The notes beneath the pieces were generated by a model, which did no database searches, was not told where the DNA came from, and was given only the letters and a program-made list of their open reading frames with translations. DNA of 5,398 nt from Alphaproteobacteria bacterium (GTDB taxonomy: Bacteria > Pseudomonadota > Alphaproteobacteria > ATCC43930 > CGMCC-115725). The DNA is taken from the NCBI GenBank assembly GCA_028866355.1, contig JAGWIH010000170.1:1-5398 (forward strand), given 5' to 3'. Every line of letters starts with the position of its first letter. Within the stretch, counting starts at the first letter, position 1. Shown piece by piece: positions 1-5,398 of this stretch. The position numbers were made by a program, and so were the translations under genes.

Positions 1-16
1 GCAGCGGCGTTATTGT

Positions 17-1369
17 TCAAGTGCCTTCGGGACGGATCGGGCGCGGCGTCGGCGTTGTCGGATCGGCCTGCGGCGGCTGCGGAACGTTGAGCGCCTGGAG
101 CAAGGTCCCCTGGATGGCGAGTATCTTGTAGGCCTGGAACACCGCCTGACTCTTGGCGTTCTCGGCATTGATCTCCGCCTGGAAGAAGTCGTTTTGCGAA
201 TCCAACAGGTCGAGCAGGCTGCGCTGGCTGAGCTGGTATTGGTCGCTGTAGGCGGTGCGCACCTCGCTGTCGTGCTGCGCCGCGCTGGTCAGCAGAGGCA
301 CGCGATGCTCGGCGGCCTCATAAGCGGCCCACGCCTGGCGCAAATCCTGTTCGGACTTACGCAACGCCTCGAGTCGGTCGGTGCGGGCCTGTTCGACCTG
401 CGCGTAAGCGGCTTCACGATTGTGAATGTCCGCACCACCCGAGTAGAGATTCCATTGCAAGACGACCAGCGCGCGCGCTTCGTTATCGCGGCCCGGAACG
501 CCGCCGACATTGTGATTATGGTCGCCGCCGACTTCGAGATTGATCTTCGGATCGAACCGCGAGTCCGCGAGCTCGACCGCCGCTTTCGCGGTATCGATAT
601 CGGCCTCGCGCGCCTTCACCACCGGATTGGTCGTGCGCATAATGTGGATGCTGGCGTCGAGATCGGTCGGCAGCATGCCAACCGGCACGCCCGGGTCTTG
701 CAGCGTTCCCGGCGCCTGTCCGACGATGGTCAGATAGCGGGCTTCGGCGTCGGCGAGTTCGCCGCGAACCTGATCGCGTTCCGCCTGCGCTGCTTCGTAG
801 CGGGCCAACGCTTGATTTAAGCTCGCCGCGGTACCGGCGCCGCCGGCGCTGCGGGTTTGGACGCGTTGGACGAGATCGGCATGCGCCTGAACGTTCTTGT
901 CGGCCAGCGCGAGGATATCGCGCAGCCGGACGACGTCGAGATGCGCTTCGACGGCATCGAGGCCGACATACTGAGCGTTCTCGGCGACGCGGAAAGCCGC
1001 CGACCGCGCGCGGCCGAGCTGATGGTCGACCTCGGCAGTGGTGGCGCCGCCGTCATAAAGCTTTTGGGTCAAGACCGCGGACAGTTCCTGACGGATATGC
1101 TGGCCGTTGCTACCCGGCGGCGTGAAGACGTTCTCTGTGTATTCGGGGCCGAGCGATGCCCGCATGTCGACTTGCGGCAGGTAGAGACTGCGCGCCCGAC
1201 GCAATTCCGAATCAACCTCGGACCGGTTGTTCTCCTGGGAGAGGATTTTCGGATTGGTCTGAACGGTCATGCGCACGGAATCGCTCAGGCTCTGCGCCTG
1301 CGCCCCGCCGGCAACCAAAATCGCGACCAGTGCCACGCTGGCACTCAAGGCCCAACGCCGCTTGCTCAT
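17..1369 (-). CDS. tolC: TolC-family outer-membrane channel protein (type I secretion / efflux)
   Basis: Outer-membrane component of a tripartite efflux pump or type I secretion system: a trimeric barrel plus periplasmic alpha-helical tunnel. From the ATG at 1369 the product is 450 residues. Residues 1-25 are a Sec signal peptide (MSKRRW, then a hydrophobic run, ending AQA). Two homologous OEP repeats follow. Each carries the family's barrel signature: LTQKLYDGG near 100-108 and LQWNLYSGG near 304-312. They are joined by long heptad-like helices rich in Ala, Gln and Glu. The C-terminus, from about 428, is a Pro-rich tail. I chose 1369 because GGGGA lies 5 nt upstream and the signal peptide starts cleanly there. 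An ATG at 1387 and a TTG at 1468 are in frame; the TTG coincides with a TTGACA promoter-like hexamer, so it is unlikely. No membrane-fusion or ABC partner lies in the window, so the exported substrate is unknown. Family assignment is firm; the symbol denotes the family. Confidence 0.93.
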   Translation of the reverse strand: MSKRRWALSASVALVAILVAGGAQAQSLSDSVRMTVQTNPKILSQENNRSEVDSELRRARSLYLPQVDMRASLGPEYTENVFTPPGSNGQHIRQELSAVLTQKLYDGGATTAEVDHQLGRARSAAFRVAENAQYVGLDAVEAHLDVVRLRDILALADKNVQAHADLVQRVQTRSAGGAGTAASLNQALARYEAAQAERDQVRGELADAEARYLTIVGQAPGTLQDPGVPVGMLPTDLDASIHIMRTTNPVVKAREADIDTAKAAVELADSRFDPKINLEVGGDHNHNVGGVPGRDNEARALVVLQWNLYSGGADIHNREAAYAQVEQARTDRLEALRKSEQDLRQAWAAYEAAEHRVPLLTSAAQHDSEVRTAYSDQYQLSQRSLLDLLDSQNDFFQAEINAENAKSQAVFQAYKILAIQGTLLQALNVPQPPQADPTTPTPRPIRPEGT

Positions 1370-1666
1370 TCCAATCCCCAGAACCATCGTCCCTGACCGT
1401 CTTTCTTCGCTCCTTGGCCCAACCGTTATGGCCGGGTTGCCGTTAACCAATATTGATCTCGGTGTCAAAATATTCGACAGGCATGTATAAAGTAATTACA
1501 AGTCATAGTTAACGAAAACTCGAATTGCGGATGGAATATATTCTATAAAAATTATGGCGTCTACCCAATATATGCTTAACAAAGCCGTTTTTATTCTGTG
1601 AGACTGCCGTTTCTATTAATGAATATTAATATGGCGCGCCGAAAAGCGGCGGAGATCCGCGGCGGC

Positions 1667-1695
1667 AAAAAAATGGGCCGCGTTGCCGCGGCCCA
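1667..1695 (-). terminator. Intrinsic terminator, minus strand
   Basis: A perfect 9-bp inverted repeat (TGGGCCGCG at 1674-1682, CGCGGCCCA at 1687-1695) encloses a 4-nt loop. On the minus strand it is followed at once by seven Ts (1667-1673). On the plus strand the hairpin is followed by GGTTTAGG, which is not terminator-like. It therefore ends a leftward transcript, most simply the candidate small RNA, and would also shield the tolC upstream region from leftward read-through. Confidence 0.75.
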
Positions 1696-1729
1696 GGTTT
1701 AGGGAGGAGACGCCAATGAACGGCGTCCT
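1667..1729 (-). ncRNA. Candidate small RNA with exposed anti-Shine-Dalgarno motif
   Basis: Read on the minus strand, the predicted transcript of about 63 nt has three parts. A 5' hairpin has a perfect 6-bp stem (GACGCC/GGCGTC, bases 1722-1727 with 1709-1714) and a 7-nt loop. An unpaired linker, UCCUCCCUAAACC, is complementary to a Shine-Dalgarno sequence. A perfect 9-bp GC-rich hairpin then runs into seven Us. The start is inferred from a promoter at 1736-1764. Exposed CUCCUCCC-type motifs between or in hairpins are known from alphaproteobacterial small RNAs (the alpha-r14 and CcsR-like groups), where they act on ribosome binding sites; membership here is inference. The alternative is that the plus strand is the functional one: GGGAGGAG (1702-1709) would then be the ribosome site of a 23-codon ORF (1716-1787). 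The U-tract and promoter favour the minus strand. Confidence 0.6.
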
Positions 1730-1735
1730 TTACGG

Positions 1736-1764
1736 TATATATGCATGGGAACTCGCCCGAACAA
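1736..1764 (-). promoter_or_regulatory. Sigma-70-like promoter for the candidate small RNA
   Basis: On the minus strand the -35 hexamer is TTGTTC (1759-1764) and the -10 is TATATA (1736-1741), separated by exactly 17 nt. The predicted +1 is an A at 1729, just before the first hairpin of the small RNA. The -35 box falls inside the first codons of folP if that gene starts at 1745. The TATATA stretch is nearly palindromic, so a plus-strand role is possible, but no matching plus-strand -35 is seen. Confidence 0.5.
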
Positions 1765-2896
1765 CGCCGCCCCGGTTGTGTCGCTGACGCACGGCGATTA
1801 CACGGCCATGGATTTAACGACCTTTCTCATCGCGGCCGCTGGATCGCCGCTGCACATGCGGCCGGTTGCGACGATCGCAGGCGAAGTCGCTGCCGCCAGC
1901 GTACGGAACGGCACGGCGCATTGGCTCGCCGGTTCGGCGCGGGCATTCGGCGCCGTCGAGCTTCTGTCACGCACCGCCAACGGCATCGCCACCACCGTGA
2001 CGCCGGTGCCGGGCCTCATGCACGCGTTGAAAGGCGAGCCGGAGCTGCGCGCGAGAACGGAAGCCGCACTTCATCGCCTGACGGGCCCACGACCGAACTG
2101 GGCAGGATTTGCGCTCGACCGGACGTTGATCATGGGCATCCTCAACGTTACGCCGGACAGTTTCTCCGACGGCGGACAGTTTGCCGATCCGACGCGTGCC
2201 ATCGCGCACGGGCGTGCGTTGGTCGCGGCCGGCGCCGACATCGTCGATGTCGGCGGTGAATCCACACGACCAGGTGCCGCACCGGTGTCACCGGACGACG
2301 AATTCATCCGTATCGGACCTGTTATTCAGGCGCTTGCCACATCCGGCACGGTGATTTCGGTCGACACGCGCCATGCCAGCGTCATGGCCCGCGCGCTCGA
2401 TGCCGGCGCACGCATTGTCAACGACATCGCGGCGCTGTCGCGGCCGGGCGCGATCGAGGTCGCCGCAAAGACGCGCGCGCCGATCGTGCTCATGCACATG
2501 CAGGGCGAGCCTCCGACGATGCAACGTGCGCCGCGTTACGATCTTGCCTCGCTCGACATCGTCGAATTCCTCGAGGCGCGGATCGCAGCGTGCGTCAGCG
2601 CCGGCATCGCGCATGACGCGATTGTCGTCGATCCCGGCATCGGCTTCGGCAAAACCAAGGCGCACAATCTGGAAATTCTCGCCCGCGTCGGTCTCTTGCA
2701 CGATCTCGGTACCGGCATCCTGATCGGGGCCTCGCGTAAATCGTTTCTGGGCGGCGCGGTTGATGCACGGCTCGCCGCCTCGCTTGCCGTCGCAATCCAT
2801 GCCGTTGAACAGGGCGTGCAGATCTTACGTGTCCACGACGTCGCCGAGACGCGCGCCGCCATCGCCGCGACCGAGGCGTTGGCAACCGCGCCGTAA
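1745..2896 (+). CDS. folP: Dihydropteroate synthase with N-terminal extension
   Basis: Joins 6-hydroxymethyl-dihydropterin pyrophosphate to p-aminobenzoate to give 7,8-dihydropteroate, the sulfonamide-sensitive step of folate synthesis; cytoplasmic TIM barrel. All landmark residues are present: MGILNVTPDSFSDGG at 130-144 (Asn134), DVGGESTRPGA at 168-178, SVDT (Asp207), VNDI (Asn226), DPGIGFGKT from Asp296, SRKSF (Lys332) and RVHDV (Arg362, His364). Their spacing follows the E. coli enzyme closely up to the Lys. The barrel starts only near residue 125, whereas most family members of about 280 residues start close to the first motif. Extended N-termini also occur in some alphaproteobacterial homologues, as I recall. 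The start is uncertain: ATG 1745 has no Shine-Dalgarno, though codons from about 1754 already show GC-rich third positions. ATGs at 1808 and 1856 and a GTG at 1778 are alternatives. The gene is convergent with folB. Confidence 0.95.
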   Translation: MGTRPNNAAPVVSLTHGDYTAMDLTTFLIAAAGSPLHMRPVATIAGEVAAASVRNGTAHWLAGSARAFGAVELLSRTANGIATTVTPVPGLMHALKGEPELRARTEAALHRLTGPRPNWAGFALDRTLIMGILNVTPDSFSDGGQFADPTRAIAHGRALVAAGADIVDVGGESTRPGAAPVSPDDEFIRIGPVIQALATSGTVISVDTRHASVMARALDAGARIVNDIAALSRPGAIEVAAKTRAPIVLMHMQGEPPTMQRAPRYDLASLDIVEFLEARIAACVSAGIAHDAIVVDPGIGFGKTKAHNLEILARVGLLHDLGTGILIGASRKSFLGGAVDARLAASLAVAIHAVEQGVQILRVHDVAETRAAIAATEALATAP

Positions 2897-2897
2897 T

Positions 2898-3308
2898 CTA
2901 TTCGGCGCGGCGTCGTTCGAGCGTCACACCGACGCTTTCGGCATTGGAATAGACGTCGAGCTTTTCGACCGTGACGGACGCCCCCGACACACGGGGATTG
3001 GCCAGACAAAGGCGCGCGACCAGATCGGCGAATGTCTCGACCAAGTTGATGTGCTGCGCTACTGCGAGCTCGCGGATGCCGGCAACCACACGCTCGTAAT
3101 CGAGCGCATCGGTCAAATCGTCGTGCCGCGGCGGGTTGCCTTCCATGTCGAGCTCGACGCTGACGCGCAAACGCGGCGGCCGGACTTTTTCGTGCGGATG
3201 CACGCCGATCTTCGCCGCCAGAACCAGATTGCGGACGAAAAGCTTGTAGCGTGCGGTCTCGGCAACCGGCTTCGTCGCCGGCGGCTTCGCCGTCACCCGG
3301 TTATCCAT
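2898..3308 (-). CDS. folB: Dihydroneopterin aldolase
   Basis: Cleaves 7,8-dihydroneopterin to 6-hydroxymethyl-7,8-dihydropterin and glycolaldehyde, two steps before FolP; family members form ring-shaped oligomers in the cytoplasm. The 136-residue product has the family core from about residue 21: KIGVHPHEK (Glu40), LDYERV (Tyr71), LVETFADLVA (Glu91) and VTVEKLDV (Lys116). The spacing of Glu, Tyr, Glu and Lys (31, 20, 25) nearly equals that of the characterised S. aureus enzyme, where these residues form the active site. The first 20 or so residues are a polar, likely flexible tail. The start at 3308 is backed by GAAGGA (3315-3320) with a 6-nt spacer. The stop (2898-2900) is one base from the folP stop on the other strand. 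No folK is seen in the window. A weak promoter lies upstream, but co-transcription with the PAS gene 75 bp upstream is also possible. Confidence 0.93.
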   Translation of the reverse strand: MDNRVTAKPPATKPVAETARYKLFVRNLVLAAKIGVHPHEKVRPPRLRVSVELDMEGNPPRHDDLTDALDYERVVAGIRELAVAQHINLVETFADLVARLCLANPRVSGASVTVEKLDVYSNAESVGVTLERRRAE

Positions 3309-3344
3309 CGGCCATCCTTCATATGCCGCGTCTGTACGGGCAAT

Positions 3345-3374
3345 ACTCTAACGTCGGGCGAGCAGCTTAGACAA
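3345..3374 (-). promoter_or_regulatory. Possible folB promoter
   Basis: Minus-strand TTGTCT (3369-3374) and TAGAGT (3345-3350) are separated by 18 nt, each matching the consensus at four of six positions. The predicted start would give a leader of about 30 nt before the folB ATG at 3308. The site begins just after the stop of the upstream PAS gene. The match is modest, so folB may instead be read from the PAS gene promoter. Confidence 0.35.
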
Positions 3375-3383
3375 TCGGGCGCG

Positions 3384-3995
3384 TTAGATCACCGCAGTTT
3401 CGTCGAGGTAGACCCGCACGGCTTCGCACAACCCGTCAACCGTCGGAAACGCCGGGTCGCGCTCGCGCGGGTATTCGAAAACGTGGCCAGCGAGAATGGT
3501 ATCGACGGCAACGCCATCGTTCGAGAGCGGCAGGCTCACCCGCCGCGTCCGCATCGGCACGCTTTGCCCGTCGCGGGTGAAATAGTTTTCCGAGTACATC
3601 GGCCGTGCGGCTTCTGTCATCTCGGTATAGATCGCGACGACATAGTCGAGATAGCCAGCCGTCGCCGGCAGAACGTCCTCGATGAAGCGCCCCGTCGGCT
3701 CGGCGCCGTCGACGCGCCAAAACACCGCACCCGCCCGCCGATAGCGGAACCTGATCTTCGTGCCTTCGCGGACCACCTCGAGGATCATCACATGCGGCCA
3801 AATCGCCGCCGGGATCGCGACGGGGTCGATGTCGGCGCGGCGCGGCATCGCGCGTCCGCCGCAGCGCTCGAGCCAATATCGGTAGAGCGTTTCGAGGCGC
3901 GCATCGCCAATGATACTGCCGCGCGCGATGCCGGTCGGCAGCCGACGTTTCGGTGCGCGGTCTGCCGTGCCGGCGGACCCTTGATCCACACCCAT
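3384..3995 (-). CDS. Single-domain PAS protein (PAS_5 type)
   Basis: A 203-residue soluble protein with one PAS-like sensory domain and no attached kinase, cyclase or DNA-binding domain. Features typical of the alphaproteobacterial PAS_5 family are visible. LETLYRYWLERCGGRAMPRR (34-53) leads into the stretch DIDPVAIPAAIWPHVMILEV (55-74). A beta segment, IRFRYRRAGA (81-90), follows, then a TGRFIEDVLP element (101-110). Later strands run to about 175, and the last 25 residues are helical-looking. The first 25 residues are polar and probably disordered. No signal peptide or membrane segment is seen. The start at 3995 has GAGG (4005-4008) with a 9-nt spacer and lies about 20 nt below a good promoter. 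Ligand and partner are unknown. Such proteins are abundant in this class, and a single-domain PAS protein (MopJ) acts in Caulobacter cell-cycle signalling, but I do not claim orthology. Confidence 0.8.
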   Translation of the reverse strand: MGVDQGSAGTADRAPKRRLPTGIARGSIIGDARLETLYRYWLERCGGRAMPRRADIDPVAIPAAIWPHVMILEVVREGTKIRFRYRRAGAVFWRVDGAEPTGRFIEDVLPATAGYLDYVVAIYTEMTEAARPMYSENYFTRDGQSVPMRTRRVSLPLSNDGVAVDTILAGHVFEYPRERDPAFPTVDGLCEAVRVYLDETAVI

Positions 3996-4022
3996 TAAAA
4001 TCGACCTCGTTGGAGCTGGCTG

Positions 4023-4051
4023 ATTATCCGCCGAACCGGTCGGCGACTCAA
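4023..4051 (-). promoter_or_regulatory. Promoter of the PAS gene with inverted repeat in the spacer
   Basis: On the minus strand TTGAGT (4046-4051) and GATAAT (4023-4028, five of six to consensus) flank a 17-nt spacer. The spacer itself is an inverted repeat: CGCCGA (4029-4034) and TCGGCG (4040-4045) around ACCGG. The predicted +1 near 4016 leaves a leader of about 21 nt that includes the GAGG ribosome site. The repeat between -35 and -10 could be an operator; no regulator is identifiable. Confidence 0.6.
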
Positions 4052-4160
4052 TTTCGGCGTATGTCAGTACGCTTTATGACCAACGGCATGCGCCCGCCGG
4101 CGACGGTTAAATTTGGTTTACCCCGTGCCGCGAAAGCGGAAGAGCGTGGGCCGCCCGGGC

Positions 4161-5192
4161 CTAGCTGCGCAGCTCGCGGCGGACGATTGCCGCCCCAGCG
4201 GCCAGCGCAGCGAGTTTGGCGAACGCGGTCTCGCGCGGAATGTATTTCATGCCGCAGTCGGGCGCGGCGATGATGCGCTCGGGCGGCACGATCGCGAACG
4301 CCCGCCGGATGCGCGCCGCCACCGTCGCCGGCGTCTCGGCCTTGGGATCGTTGAGGTCGATGACGCCGAGGATGATCTGCTTATTGCTGAGCGCCTTGAG
4401 CACCGCGAGATCGAGATTGGATTGCGCGGTTTCGATGGAAACTTGCTGTGCGATGCAATCGGCCAATTCCGGCAGAAACGAATAGCCCGACGGCCGCGTG
4501 TGCACGACATGCGCGTACCCGAAGCAGAGATGCACGGCCGTCGGGCCGGGCACGCCGGCCAGCGCCCGGTTGATTGCCTTGACGCCGTATTTCTTTGCCT
4601 TCTCCGCGCGCGCCTGAAGATAGGGTTCGTCGAGTTGGATGATGTCGGCGCCGGCGGCTTTCAGATCCTTGGCTTCGTCGTTGACCGCCGCGGCATACGC
4701 CATGACGAGCTCTTCCTCGTCCTTGTAGTAATCGTTCTGCGCCTGCTGGGCCATCGTGAACGGACCCGGCAGCGTGATCTTGATCCGGCGGTCGGTGTTG
4801 GCGCGCAGGAACTGCACGTCGCGCACTTCGACCGGCCGCAGCCGCTTGATCGGTCCGGCAACTCGGGGCACCGGATTGGGATGGCCGGTGCGGTCGAGCG
4901 CCGAACCGTGCTTGTCGATATCGACGCCGGAAAGCGCGGTCGCCATCCGGTTGGAATAGCTCTCGCGACGCATTTCGCCGTCACTGATGATGTCGATGCC
5001 CGCGCGCTCCATGTCGCGGATCGCGACCAGGGTCGCGTCGTCCTGCGCCTGCTCGAGGAACGGCTCGGCGACGCGCCAAATCTCCCGCGCGCGAACGCGC
5101 GGCGGAAGGCGGCTGCGCAGATTGTCGCGATCAATCAGCCAATCGGGCTGTGGATAACTTCCGACGACGGTCGTCGGCAGCAGGTCGCTCAT
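4161..5192 (-). CDS. Stand-alone MetE C-terminal-domain protein (cobalamin-independent methionine synthase-like methyltransferase)
   Basis: 343 residues, corresponding to only the catalytic half of MetE (usually about 750 residues), with no N-terminal folate-binding half. A zinc-dependent TIM barrel that transfers a methyl group to a thiol, classically homocysteine. Visible motifs: TTVVGSYPQP (7-16), SDGEMRRESY (70-79), LPGPFTM (141-147), IIQLDEPYL (184-192), HLCFGY, VSIETAQSNLD and APDCGMKYIPRE. His221, Cys223, Glu254 and Cys313 match the four zinc ligands of MetE. About nine extra residues lie between the Cys and Glu ligands compared with E. coli MetE. The start at 5192 follows a GGGGGAGGG run directly. 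The tRNA-Ser gene lies 97 nt upstream on the same strand. The methyl donor is uncertain: core-MetE proteins include folate-independent methionine synthases (MesA to MesD), and similar short proteins are often annotated as the folate enzyme. The MesD partner MesX (DUF1852) is not in the window. Confidence 0.85.
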   Translation of the reverse strand: MSDLLPTTVVGSYPQPDWLIDRDNLRSRLPPRVRAREIWRVAEPFLEQAQDDATLVAIRDMERAGIDIISDGEMRRESYSNRMATALSGVDIDKHGSALDRTGHPNPVPRVAGPIKRLRPVEVRDVQFLRANTDRRIKITLPGPFTMAQQAQNDYYKDEEELVMAYAAAVNDEAKDLKAAGADIIQLDEPYLQARAEKAKKYGVKAINRALAGVPGPTAVHLCFGYAHVVHTRPSGYSFLPELADCIAQQVSIETAQSNLDLAVLKALSNKQIILGVIDLNDPKAETPATVAARIRRAFAIVPPERIIAAPDCGMKYIPRETAFAKLAALAAGAAIVRRELRS

Positions 5193-5289
5193 CCCTCCCC
5201 CTACGCTTCTTATAATTTCATCGGCCGGCCATCGCCGTCGACATCGGATGAGGCGATTTTGGTTAGCACCGCTTCATCATGGCGAAAAG

Positions 5290-5382
5290 TGGCGGAGGGG
5301 ATGGGATTCGAACCCACGATACGGCTTTAGACCGTATAACGGTTTAGCAAACCGCCGCCTTCAGCCACTCGGCCACCCCTCC
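5290..5382 (-). tRNA. tRNA-Ser (anticodon GCU)
   Basis: A complete class II tRNA that decodes AGC and AGU. Read on the minus strand, the acceptor stem GGAGGGG (5376-5382) pairs with CCCCTCC (5294-5300). It is followed by discriminator G (5293) and an encoded CCA (5290-5292). The D arm contains TGGCCGAGTGG. The anticodon loop is TTGCTAA with GCT at 5346-5348. The long variable arm has a 6-bp stem (ATACGG/CCGTAT), as expected for serine. The T loop is TTCGAAT. It resembles the E. coli tRNA-Ser(GCU) layout closely. No clear terminator is seen in the 97 nt before the downstream MetE-like gene. Confidence 0.97.
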
Positions 5383-5398
5383 GCAAGAGTGGTGTCGT

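Larger units (their letters stand above)
1370..1744. other. Intergenic region between divergent tolC and folP, AT-rich core
   Basis: No protein gene can be supported here. By direct count, 1501-1620 has 40 G/C in 120 bases (about 33%), far below the flanking genes. The region must hold the tolC promoter on the minus strand. The best hexamer is TTGACA (1463-1468 read on the minus strand), about 17 nt before a poor -10 (TAACGG), so this is weak. A perfect 10-bp palindrome, GAATATATTC, sits at 1534-1543, and ATTAAT is repeated at 1615-1620 and 1625-1630. The right end (1667-1741) holds the candidate small RNA and its -10 box. I could not find a convincing sigma-70 promoter pointing toward folP. 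Confidence 0.7.

Noticed and set aside
194..1396. Plus-strand open frames opposite tolC (194-820 and 857-1396)
   Set aside because: GC-rich shadow frames; the minus-strand frame has a signal peptide and both TolC repeats.
1631..1702. 23-codon plus-strand ORF starting at ATG 1631
   Set aside because: No ribosome binding site, and it runs through the terminator hairpin; composition is explained by the hairpin sequence.
2760..3998. Plus-strand open frame of 412 codons over folB and the PAS gene
   Set aside because: Arg/His/Asp-rich composition without any recognisable domain; it is antisense to two genes with clear motifs and good ribosome sites.
5228..5255. Inverted repeat ATCGCC/GGCGAT between tRNA-Ser and the MetE-like gene as a terminator
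   Set aside because: The loop is 15 nt, and on the minus strand no U-tract follows; the four Ts lie on the plus strand, where no gene needs ending.
4113..5330. Long plus-strand open frame of 405 codons
   Set aside because: It is the antisense shadow of the MetE-like gene, and its C-terminal GFEPTI-like end is the well-known artefact of reading across the T arm of a tRNA gene.
5292..5384. Nine-bp complementary ends around the tRNA as mobile-element or attachment repeats
   Set aside because: They are the tRNA acceptor stem plus two chance flanking pairs; no duplicated tRNA end or integrase gene is present.

Overview
The window is a gene-dense stretch of GC-rich chromosome, most likely from an alphaproteobacterium (a Hyphomicrobiales- or Rhodospirillales-like organism). 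Four signs point there: strong GC bias at third codon positions, a single-domain PAS_5-type protein, a dihydropteroate synthase with an extra N-terminal region, and a candidate small RNA with the exposed CUCCUCCC (anti-Shine-Dalgarno) motif known from this class. No phage, IS element, CRISPR array or plasmid signature is visible.

Layout, left to right. 17-1369 (-) encodes a TolC-family outer-membrane efflux/secretion channel with a clear signal peptide. 1370-1744 has no protein gene I can support. Its centre is unusually AT-rich, and its right end holds the most interesting element: a compact minus-strand signal of promoter, 5' hairpin, unpaired UCCUCCC, GC-rich hairpin and seven Us, read as a small RNA of about 63 nt. 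1745-2896 (+) is folP, dihydropteroate synthase. It runs tail-to-tail into folB (2898-3308, -), dihydroneopterin aldolase, with one base between the stop codons. Upstream of folB on the same strand is a PAS_5 single-domain protein (3384-3995, -) with a good promoter whose spacer is an inverted repeat. Next is a stand-alone MetE C-terminal-domain protein (4161-5192, -) with all four zinc ligands. A class II tRNA-Ser(GCU) (5290-5382, -) closes the window.

How the genes fit together. FolB and FolP are two steps of the same dihydrofolate pathway. FolB makes 6-hydroxymethyl-dihydropterin; FolK, not in this window, activates it; FolP joins it to p-aminobenzoate. Their convergent arrangement is unlike the common co-directional fol operon. 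The MetE-like protein belongs to methyl transfer and methionine chemistry and may or may not use a folate methyl donor. TolC, the PAS protein and the tRNA look like ordinary neighbours without a shared pathway. The best candidate for something undescribed is the small RNA at 1667-1729, which would lie antisense to any folP leader that starts upstream of it.
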